Below, one piece after another: positions 17,691-24,133 of a DNA stretch of 48,063 nt. The stretch spans positions 6,125-54,187 of the forward strand of contig NZ_JAIEWN010000023.1 in the NCBI RefSeq assembly GCF_019599295.1, in the 5' to 3' direction. Position 1 is the first letter of the stretch; every line of letters starts with the position of its first letter. The translations under genes were made by a program, and so were the position numbers. The stretch is from Oscillochloris sp. ZM17-4 (GTDB lineage: Bacteria > Chloroflexota > Chloroflexia > Chloroflexales > Chloroflexaceae). The notes below the pieces were generated by a model. The model was not told where the DNA came from and searched no databases. It saw nothing but the letters and a program-made list of their open reading frames with translations.

Positions 17691-19061
17691 ATGTTAAACA
17701 AAGTACTCATCGCAAACCGCGGCGAGATCGCCGTCCGCATCGTGCGGGCCTGCCAGGAGCTGGGGATCCGCACCGTCGCCGCGTTCAGCGAGGCCGACCG
17801 CGACTCGCTGGCGGTGCGGCTGGCCGACGAGGCCGTCTGCATCGGCCCGGCCGCGCCCGCCCGCTCCTACCTCAACCCGCCGGCCCTGATCAGCGCGGCC
17901 ATGATCACCGGCTGCGACGGCATCCACCCCGGCTACGGCTTTCTCTCGGAGAACCCCTACTTCGCCGAGATCTGCGCCGAGTGTAAGCTCATCTTCATTG
18001 GCCCCGGCGCCGAGACGATCCGCCTGATGGGCGATAAGTCGATCGGCCGGCAGACGATGCGCGCCGCCGGCGTGCCGATCATCCCCGGATCCGAGGGCGA
18101 GCTGCGCTCCGTCGAGGAGGCGATCGACCTGGCCCGCCAGATCGGCTACCCCGTCCTGCTCAAGCCCAGCGCCGGCGGCGGCGGCCGCGGCATGCGCGTC
18201 GCCCAGGATGAGAACGACCTGCTGCGGGCCTACCCCACCGCCCGCGCCGAGGCCGAGGCCGCCTTCGGCCGCGGCGACCTCATTCTGGAGAAGTACCTGC
18301 CGAAGGTGCGCCACATCGAGATCCAGGTGCTCGCCGACGCCTATGGCCACGCCATCCACCTCGGCGAGCGCGACTGCTCGGCCCAGCGCCGCCACCAGAA
18401 GATCCTTGAGGAGGCACCCTCGCCGGTGGTCGGCCCCGAGCTGCGCGCCCGCATGGGCGGCGATGCCCTGCGCGGCATCCAGTCGATCGGCTACCTCAAC
18501 GCCGGCACCCTTGAGTTTCTCATGGATCCCAACGGGAACTACTACTTCATCGAGATGAACACGCGCATCCAGGTCGAGCACCCGGTGACGGAGCTCGTCA
18601 CCAACACCGATCTGCTGCGCTGGCAGCTGCTGATCGCCTCGGGCGAACGCTTGACGCTCCAGCAGAATGATATTAGAATAGCCCGGCACGCCGTTGAGTG
18701 TCGTATTAATGCGGAAGATCCTGAGCGGGATTTTCTGCCGGCCGGTGGCGAGATTGAGTTCTTCCTGCCGCCCGGCGGGCCGGGGGTGCGGGTCGACTCA
18801 CACCTGTACGCCGGCTACACGCCGCCCCAGAACTACGACTCGCTGCTCGCGAAGATTATCACCTACGGCGACACGCGCGACGACGCCCTGAACCGGATGC
18901 GCCGCGCCCTGAATGAGTGCATTATCACCGGGGTCAAGACAACGATCCCGTTTCAGCTTCGCCTGATCGATGACCCGGCCTTCCGCGCCGGGAATATCTC
19001 GACAAGCTATGTCGCCGAGCTCGTGCAGCGCTGGAAAGAAGAGCGCGCTGCAACACGATAG
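17691..19061 (+). CDS. accC: Acetyl-CoA carboxylase, biotin carboxylase subunit
   Basis: ATP-grasp enzyme that carboxylates biotin on BCCP, the first step of fatty-acid synthesis. 456 residues, family-typical: N-terminal NKVLIANRGEIAVRI (biotin carboxylase N domain), GIHPGYGFLSENP, ATP-binding loop KPSAGGGGRGM, EKYLPKVRHIEIQVLAD, HLGERDCSAQRRHQKILEEAPSP, and the catalytic FIEMNTRIQVEHPVTE. The usual partner accB is not adjacent, and no carboxyltransferase gene is in the window. The stretch at 18660-18740 uses noticeably more A/T-ending codons than the rest of the gene. Related propionyl- or pyruvate carboxylase subunits are possible, but the length and the neighbours favour accC. Confidence 0.92.
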   Translation: MLNKVLIANRGEIAVRIVRACQELGIRTVAAFSEADRDSLAVRLADEAVCIGPAAPARSYLNPPALISAAMITGCDGIHPGYGFLSENPYFAEICAECKLIFIGPGAETIRLMGDKSIGRQTMRAAGVPIIPGSEGELRSVEEAIDLARQIGYPVLLKPSAGGGGRGMRVAQDENDLLRAYPTARAEAEAAFGRGDLILEKYLPKVRHIEIQVLADAYGHAIHLGERDCSAQRRHQKILEEAPSPVVGPELRARMGGDALRGIQSIGYLNAGTLEFLMDPNGNYYFIEMNTRIQVEHPVTELVTNTDLLRWQLLIASGERLTLQQNDIRIARHAVECRINAEDPERDFLPAGGEIEFFLPPGGPGVRVDSHLYAGYTPPQNYDSLLAKIITYGDTRDDALNRMRRALNECIITGVKTTIPFQLRLIDDPAFRAGNISTSYVAELVQRWKEERAATR

Positions 19062-19136
19062 CTTCCGGGAAGCTGTACCCAGGTAAGGCCTTGAATCGCT
19101 GCTTAACAAATCATACCGCAGCCCTGGAGGTTGGCC

Positions 19137-19589
19137 GTGGCTAGTCTCCGCCACCGGGTGCGCATCGCGGCGCTCCAGATTCTCTTTGAGATCGACGCCA
19201 CCGACCACCCGCTCGACGTGGTCTATGAGCGCAGCCTCGCCGATGAGGAGCTGCCGCCTGATGGCGAGCGATTCCTGAGCCGGATCGTCTTTGGCACATG
19301 GGAGCATCGCTCCTACATTGATCGTATTATCGAGGAGGCCGCGCCGAACTGGCCGGTCACCCAGATGCCCGGCATCGATAAGGCGATCCTGCGGATTGCC
19401 CTGTTTGAACTGCTGATCGATGAGGATGAGCAGACCCCGGTGAAGGCCGTGATCAACGAGGCGGTCGAGCTGGCCAAGCACTTCGGCAGCGATAACTCCA
19501 GCCGCTTTGTGAACGGTGTCCTCGGCACCGCCGTCAGCCGCTACCACCCGGGGAACGACGACCTGCTCGCCAGTGATGGCGATGCGTGA
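19137..19589 (+). CDS. nusB: Transcription antitermination factor NusB
   Basis: All-helical RNA-binding protein that, with S10 (NusE), binds boxA to prevent termination in rRNA operons. About 150 residues: [63 protein letters not shown], then [31 protein letters not shown], all signature stretches. A TTG at 19131 is also in frame, but the GGAGG at 19126-19130 fits GTG 19137 with 6-nt spacing. Gene lies between accC and acpP, a common bacterial neighbourhood. Confidence 0.93.
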   Translation: MASLRHRVRIAALQILFEIDATDHPLDVVYERSLADEELPPDGERFLSRIVFGTWEHRSYIDRIIEEAAPNWPVTQMPGIDKAILRIALFELLIDEDEQTPVKAVINEAVELAKHFGSDNSSRFVNGVLGTAVSRYHPGNDDLLASDGDA

Positions 19590-19692
19590 GCGGGATCAAC
19601 CGCCCAATGCTTGGTTCCGCTCTGCCGCTCGAGGCGGCCCGCCCGCCGCGGCAGCGAACATAGAGACTCAGTACACGAAAGGTAGATAGTCC

Positions 19693-19944
19693 ATGGCTTC
19701 TCAGGAGATCCAAGATCGCCTGCGCAAGATCGTCGCCGAGCAGCTCGGCGCCGACGAGACGAAGGTCGTCCCCACCGCCCACTTCACCGACGACCTGAAC
19801 GCTGACTCGCTCGACCTCGTCGAGCTGATCATGGCCCTCGAGGAGGAGTTCGGCATCGAGATCCCCGATGACGACGCCGAGAAGATCGTCACGGTCGGCG
19901 ATGCCCTCAGCTACCTCGACGCCCACATGACCGAGGGCGAGTAG
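19693..19944 (+). CDS. acpP: Acyl carrier protein
   Basis: 83-residue acidic four-helix carrier of growing acyl chains. S39 in the DSLD motif ([30 protein letters not shown]) is the phosphopantetheine attachment site. ATG 19693 is preceded by a GAAAGGTAG ribosome region. Its own Rho-independent terminator follows directly. Confidence 0.97.
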   Translation: MASQEIQDRLRKIVAEQLGADETKVVPTAHFTDDLNADSLDLVELIMALEEEFGIEIPDDDAEKIVTVGDALSYLDAHMTEGE

Positions 19945-19966
19945 CACCACCGTAGCGATCTATCAG

Positions 19967-20010
19967 GCCCCCCTCTCCCGCATACGGGAGCAGGGGGGCT
20001 CTCTATTTTT
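19967..20010 (+). terminator. Rho-independent terminator of acpP
   Basis: A GC-rich stem (GCCCCCCTCTCCCG with CGGGAG-C-AGGGGGGC) and a CATA loop, followed by TCTCTATTTTT. It is one of the few hairpins here with the classical 3' T-run. Confidence 0.88.
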
Positions 20011-20036
20011 GATTGCAGATTGCAGATTGCAGATTG
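20011..20036 (+). repeat. GATTGCA heptad array after the acpP terminator
   Basis: Three GATTGCA units and a fourth degenerate one begin in the last T of the terminator. They face the reverse-complement array at 20276-20317 across the MITE-like element. Confidence 0.95.
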
Positions 20037-20040
20037 GCTG

Positions 20041-20240
20041 ACTCTCATCAGGGGCTGTTGCAACGTCCTGCGCGCCCCCCTGGCTGGCGACTGACGTCGC
20101 GCCGGCAGGGCGCGCTGCGCCGGGCGTCGGCCTGCGCCGACGCCGGATCCGCCCACGAAGGTGGGCGGTTGGCCGCAGGCCCCCGCGACGCGGCTTCAGC
20201 TGCCAGCGACGTTGCAACAGCCCTGGACTCCCATCAGGGG
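20041..20240. mobile_element. MITE-like element with 16-bp inverted ends
   Basis: Perfect inverted ends GGGCTGTTGCAACGTC (20052-20067) and complement (20208-20223) enclose about 140 bp of nested palindromes, including a 22-bp one at 20123-20144 and CCGCCCAC/GTGGGCGG. Near-identical 14-bp direct repeats (ACTCTCATCAGGGG at 20041, ACTCCCATCAGGGG at 20227) overlap or flank the ends, resembling a target duplication. No transposase is encoded. Fragments recur at 1, 4.47 kb and 45.80 kb. Confidence 0.65.
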
Positions 20241-20264
20241 CCGGCACGTAACGTCGGCGGATCA

Positions 20265-20273
20265 TGGTAAGAT
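20265..20273 (+). promoter_or_regulatory. Extended -10 promoter of tatA-tatC
   Basis: TGGTAAGAT lies between the MITE-like element and the TGCAATC array, so the heptads would sit in the 5' leader of the tat transcript. Confidence 0.5.
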
Positions 20274-20275
20274 AC

Positions 20276-20317
20276 CTGCAATCTGCAATCTGCAATCTGC
20301 AATCTGCAATCTGCAAT
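20276..20317 (+). repeat. CTGCAAT heptad array in the tat leader
   Basis: Six tandem CTGCAAT units, the reverse complement of the array at 20011-20036, ending 22 bp before the tatA start codon. Confidence 0.95.
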
Positions 20318-20339
20318 GGCCCGCCGGGGCGAACACACT

Positions 20340-21077
20340 ATGGAGATTTTTAACGTCGGCATCCCTGAGCTTATGATGATCGCCGGGCTGGCCCTGGTGG
20401 TCTTCGGCCCTGAGCGGCTGCCTGAGGTCGGGCGCTTCCTCGGCAAGCAGGTCGCCAGAGTGCTCGCCTGGCAGCAGAACTCGCCCGAGCTCCAGATGCT
20501 CAACGAGGTGCGCGGCGAGTTCGAGGCCGAGATCGCTAGCCTGCGCGATGAGCTGGTGCGCACCCGCAAGCAGCTCGATGTCTCGAAGGATATCACGGCG
20601 ATCAAGGAGGAGCTCAGGCCGATGCTCGACCTGCGCGGCAGCGTCAACGGGCTCGCCCCGGCCGCCGCCGCAAACGGTGCCGAGCCGACGATCGCCCCGC
20701 CCCGCCCCGCCGACGCCCTGAGCCCGGTCGAGGTCGCGCCGGCGGAGACGGTCGCCGCCCCCGCCGCGACGCCGACGCTCAGCCCCACCCCCGCCAGCCA
20801 GACCGTCCCGGCCGCCGCGCGGCCCACCAAGCTCGTCGCCGCCGAGCCGACCGATGTGTTTGCGCCGCTCAGGCCGGCCGCCGAGCCCATCGTCGAGCCG
20901 GCCCCTGACCGCGCCGCAGAGGCGTCGCCGGGCGCAGACGAGCAGATCGCCCTGCGCATCCAGCAGATCGCCGCCGACCTTCAGGCCCTGATGGCGGAGC
21001 TCCAGGCCCGCGGGCAGCTTGGCCCCGACTGGCAGCCGCCCTCGCAGACGCACGAGCAGGAGGCCGTCTCATCGTGA
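20340..21077 (+). CDS. tatA: Twin-arginine translocase TatA/TatB family protein with long C-tail
   Basis: Single-pass component of the Tat exporter. N-terminal MEIFNVGIPELMMIAGLALVVFGPERLPEVGR gives the membrane helix, the FGPERLPE hinge and the start of the amphipathic helix. It is followed by a coiled-coil-like segment (about 45-95) and a long Ala/Pro-rich tail to residue 245, much longer than a minimal TatA and closer to TatB-type proteins; the GPERLP hinge also fits TatB. No second tatA-like gene is in the window. ATG 20340 begins the family sequence directly. It overlaps tatC by one base (TGATG), so the two are translationally coupled. Confidence 0.88.
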   Translation: MEIFNVGIPELMMIAGLALVVFGPERLPEVGRFLGKQVARVLAWQQNSPELQMLNEVRGEFEAEIASLRDELVRTRKQLDVSKDITAIKEELRPMLDLRGSVNGLAPAAAANGAEPTIAPPRPADALSPVEVAPAETVAAPAATPTLSPTPASQTVPAAARPTKLVAAEPTDVFAPLRPAAEPIVEPAPDRAAEASPGADEQIALRIQQIAADLQALMAELQARGQLGPDWQPPSQTHEQEAVSS

Positions 21078-21856
21078 TGACACAGCGGAGTACACCAGCG
21101 ATGCCCCAGGAGCAGAAGCCCGAAGAAGAAGTCGCGATGAGCCTGATCGAGCACCTGGTCGAGCTGCGCGGCCGGCTGATCAGAGCATCCATCGGCGTGC
21201 TGCTCGGGCTCGGGGTCGGCGTCTTCCTCGTCCTCGGGCCGCCGCACCTCGTCGATGTGATTATCGCCACCTTCGCCCCGGTCAACGAGAGCTACGCCCC
21301 CATCCAGTCGGTCGGCACCACCGAGTCGTTCACCAGCTACATGACGGTCTCGCTCACGGTGGGGCTCATCCTGGGCATGCCGGTGATCGTCTACCAGCTG
21401 CTTGCCTTCATCGTGCCTGGCCTCACCGACAAAGAGCGCCGACTGATCTATATCTCGCTGCCCTTCGTGACGCTGTTCTTCCTGGGCGGGGTGGCCTTCG
21501 GCTGGTTCATCACGGTGCCCACGGCCATCCGCTTCCTGATCGGGTTCTCCGACTCGGCGCTCATCCAGACCCAGCCATCGCTCGCCGACTTCCTCGGCAC
21601 GATCACGACCCTGCTGCTGATCAACGGGGTGGTCTTCGAGCTGCCGATCATCATCTATGTCCTCGCCTTCATCGGCGTGGTCACGGCGAAGCAGCTGAGC
21701 TCGTTTCGCCGCTTCGCGGTCGTGATCGTGGTGATCGTGGCTGCGGTCATCACCCCCACCGGGGACCCGATCAACCTGATGCTGCTCGCCATCCCGATGT
21801 ACCTGCTCTACGAGCTGGGTGTGATCCTGGCCCGCTTTGTCCCCAATCGGGCCTGA
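21077..21856 (+). CDS. tatC: Sec-independent protein translocase TatC
   Basis: Six-helix receptor of the Tat pathway that recognises twin-arginine signal peptides. 259 residues with the hallmark MSLIEHLVELRGRLIRA near the start, FIVPGLTDKERRLIYISLPFV with the conserved Pro/Glu/Arg, FGWFITVPTAIRFLI, and ELPIIIYVLAFIGVVTAKQL followed by AVITPTGDPINLMLLAIPMYLLYELGV. ATG 21077 overlaps the tatA stop; the in-frame GTG 21074 is an alternative. Confidence 0.95.
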   Translation: MTQRSTPAMPQEQKPEEEVAMSLIEHLVELRGRLIRASIGVLLGLGVGVFLVLGPPHLVDVIIATFAPVNESYAPIQSVGTTESFTSYMTVSLTVGLILGMPVIVYQLLAFIVPGLTDKERRLIYISLPFVTLFFLGGVAFGWFITVPTAIRFLIGFSDSALIQTQPSLADFLGTITTLLLINGVVFELPIIIYVLAFIGVVTAKQLSSFRRFAVVIVVIVAAVITPTGDPINLMLLAIPMYLLYELGVILARFVPNRA

Positions 21857-22229
21857 GCCCGCGCTGACGCAGGCTCACCCGCCCGCCATGGCTGCCTTGC
21901 AGGAAGATCTTGTCGCACGCATCGCGCTTCGGTACCTTGACACTGCACCCTCAGGATGCTACCCTGTACGCATTGTGATCAGCTGGCGCGGAGTCCCGCG
22001 ATGTGTGTCGTCTCGCTTCTGCCCTACACCATCAAGCTCGCCCATTACTTTGGCGATGGCCCATCTGCCCGATGTATCCTCGGCTGTAATCCCACCGGCG
22101 CGATCCATCTGCCCCTATCTCTATCCTTAGGTCTGTCTCTGCGCAGGCGGCCCAGAGGGCGTGTGTCCTGAGCGCCCAGTAGGATGTCGGCGCGCCGCAG
22201 GGCGCCCGGCACCGTATGGGAGTAGTGTC
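21857..22229. other. 373-bp gap between tatC and the uncharacterised gene
   Basis: Apart from the promoter at 21937-21965 no palindrome, heptad array or convincing gene is seen. Short open frames exist on both strands without a ribosome site or family resemblance. If the promoter drives the next gene, its leader is about 260 nt; a small untranslated RNA is also possible. Confidence 0.5.
21937..21965 (+). promoter_or_regulatory. Consensus promoter (TTGACA-17-TACCCT, extended -10)
   Basis: Perfect TTGACA, 17-bp spacer, and TGCTACCCT with the extended TG. It points toward the uncharacterised 610-residue gene but lies 264 bp before it. Confidence 0.6.
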
Positions 22230-24062
22230 ATGTCGAACCAAGAGCCGACGATCGCGAGTATTCTGCGCGTGCTCGCCCGTGAGTATGATGGGCCGGTTGA
22301 CGAGCGCCAGGTGCTCGACCAGGTGCTTGCGCGTCGCCCGAGCGCGGCGAAGAACCCCTACGCGACGATCCGCGAGCGGCTGCGCTGGGATGGGCTTGTC
22401 CTTGGCTGGCTGCGCCTGAGCCGTGGCACGCTGATGCCGCTGCACGTGGCCCTCCAGGGCCTTCGCTTCCGCTGCATCCCCCGCGCCCGCGATGTCGAGG
22501 CCGGGATGCTGCCGCTCGCCCACATCCAGCCCTTCGCCGGGCTGCGCAGCGCGGTCCTGCGTATGGCTGATGAGGCAGGCGCCCTGATGCCCTTTGTGGA
22601 TCTTGACCTGGACGATGTCGGCGGGCCATCCCTCGCCTCCCCCGGCTTTAACCTGAGCGCCTGGTATGATCGCGTCGGCTTTGTGGCCGGCGATAGCATT
22701 CTGGTGACGGTTGTTGAGACGGATGTGCCGACCCTGCGCATCATCCGCGAGCCCGCCGCCGACGTGCGGCGCGCGGCCATTGATGCCCAGGACGCCGAGC
22801 TGCTCGATGCGATTGTGTCTCGGGTGAGCCGCGCGCAGGTGGCCCTCATCCCCTGCGATGAGGTGGTCCTGCCGATCTTCGCCGCCGCCCCCTGGCGCGC
22901 CGGCTACCCCGGCAGCCCCTGGCAGCACCTCGTCACCCGCGATGGCCGGCTCCAGCTGGTGGACGATATCTTTCTCACGAGCCAGAATCTTCCCTCGCTG
23001 CGCCTCTTCGCCTCCGCCGAGGTCTTTGAGCCGATGCCTGTGCCCGAGGATGATCGGCTCGCCGCCGATACGGCCCTGCTCTCTGAGATCGATGCGCTCC
23101 AGCGCGACCTGCGCCGCTCGCGCGAGCAGGACGCCGACACCGGCCTGTGGAACGGCCAGATCCAGCGGGCATCGGCGGCCTACTCGACCTTTGATTACTA
23201 CGGCGATGAGGCGCACGCCCGCGGCGGCTCGATCAGCTCGGTGGATCGCTACGACGACCTTGATGGGGATGATGACCTTGGCCTCGGCGGCTTTGAGTCG
23301 GACGACCTCCTCCTGGAGGACGATGATTTTGTGCGGCTCCAGGCGGCCCACGATGAGCTGATGTCGGCCCTTCCCCCCGGCGTCGCCGACTCGATCGAGG
23401 CGGCTCGCCCCGAGGAGGCTGAGGTGATCATCGCTCAGCACCTTAACATGCTCCTTGTCAAAAAGCCGCACCTCTTCCCGATCCTCGACCTGAGCGCCGA
23501 CGCGGATGCGAGTGGCCTCGACCCGGTGTCCGAGAGCCTCTTTGACGCGTCAATCTGGCAGGAGGATGTCGATGATGATGAGTGGGGCGAGATCGACGAC
23601 GATCTGCTCGATGCCGACGATGAGTCGGCGAGCGTCTACGCTGAGAGCAGCGACCTGATCGGCCAGTTCCACGACTACCTGTCTGAGCTTGGGAAGAGCA
23701 GCTCCACGGCGCGCGCCCGCTCGCGGAATGTGCTGATCTACGCCGAGTTCCTGGCATCGTACTACAACCGCACCCTCGCCAGCGGAGACTACGCCACCCT
23801 CGACGAGTGCCTGTTCTACCACTACCCGCGCCGGGTGCTGAACACCTCGCCGCGCCAGGTGCGTGAGATCTGCACCTCGGTTAAGCAGTTCTACAGCTTC
23901 ATGAAGGAGCGCGGGGTCATCGCCGATGACCGCTTCGCCCACGCCCTCTGGCGTCGCCGCGACCAGGCCTCCCGCATTGTCCAGATCTATGACCGGATCA
24001 CGAGCGACTCGCCGAACTTTGAGGCGCTCTTCTCCCGGCTGTTCCACCCCTACACTGAGTAA
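22230..24062 (+). CDS. Uncharacterised protein: N-terminal winged-helix-like, acidic centre, recombinase-core-binding-like C-terminus
   Basis: 610 residues, not recognised as any named family. Residues 5-65 (ILRVLAREYDGPVDERQVLDQVLARRP... ERLRWDGLV) have the pattern of a winged-helix domain. A mixed alpha/beta part follows (about 70-290). From about 290 to 490 the chain is strongly acidic with many Asp runs (DDLDGDDDLGLGG, EDVDDDEWGEIDDDLLDADDE) and is probably partly disordered. The last 110 residues (IGQFHDYLSELGKSSSTARARSRNVLIYAEFLASYY... VREICTSVKQFYSFMKERGVI) resemble the helical core-binding (SAM-like) domain of tyrosine recombinases, but no catalytic domain follows. It may bind DNA without cutting it; that is inference. 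ATG 22230 lacks a strong ribosome site. Confidence 0.75.
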   Translation: MSNQEPTIASILRVLAREYDGPVDERQVLDQVLARRPSAAKNPYATIRERLRWDGLVLGWLRLSRGTLMPLHVALQGLRFRCIPRARDVEAGMLPLAHIQPFAGLRSAVLRMADEAGALMPFVDLDLDDVGGPSLASPGFNLSAWYDRVGFVAGDSILVTVVETDVPTLRIIREPAADVRRAAIDAQDAELLDAIVSRVSRAQVALIPCDEVVLPIFAAAPWRAGYPGSPWQHLVTRDGRLQLVDDIFLTSQNLPSLRLFASAEVFEPMPVPEDDRLAADTALLSEIDALQRDLRRSREQDADTGLWNGQIQRASAAYSTFDYYGDEAHARGGSISSVDRYDDLDGDDDLGLGGFESDDLLLEDDDFVRLQAAHDELMSALPPGVADSIEAARPEEAEVIIAQHLNMLLVKKPHLFPILDLSADADASGLDPVSESLFDASIWQEDVDDDEWGEIDDDLLDADDESASVYAESSDLIGQFHDYLSELGKSSSTARARSRNVLIYAEFLASYYNRTLASGDYATLDECLFYHYPRRVLNTSPRQVREICTSVKQFYSFMKERGVIADDRFAHALWRRRDQASRIVQIYDRITSDSPNFEALFSRLFHPYTE

Positions 24063-24063
24063 T

Positions 24064-24130
24064 GTTGAATGTTGAATGCTGAATGCTGAATTGAGCGGCA
24101 TTCAACATTCAACATTCAACATTCAACATT
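24064..24130. repeat. Inverted GTTGAAT / CATTCAA heptad arrays
   Basis: Four units (GTTGAAT, GTTGAAT, GCTGAAT, GCTGAAT) start right after the upstream stop codon; four CATTCAA units plus a partial one end 3 bp before the kinase ATG. The 71-bp gap consists almost only of this hairpin. Confidence 0.95.
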
Positions 24131-24133
24131 ACT

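Noticed and set aside
18660-18740. Recombined or foreign patch within accC
   Set aside because: The stretch has more A/T-ending codons, but the protein sequence remains typical of the family and the segment is too short to claim transfer.
21837-22171. Short plus-strand open frames (97 and 71 codons) after tatC
   Set aside because: No ribosome site, no recognisable domain, and overlap with tatC; kept only as part of the gap note.
22032-23471. 479-codon minus-strand open frame opposite the uncharacterised gene
   Set aside because: Considered because the sense protein is unrecognised, but the sense frame has domain-like structure, acidic runs and a coherent C-terminus; the antisense frame shows none.
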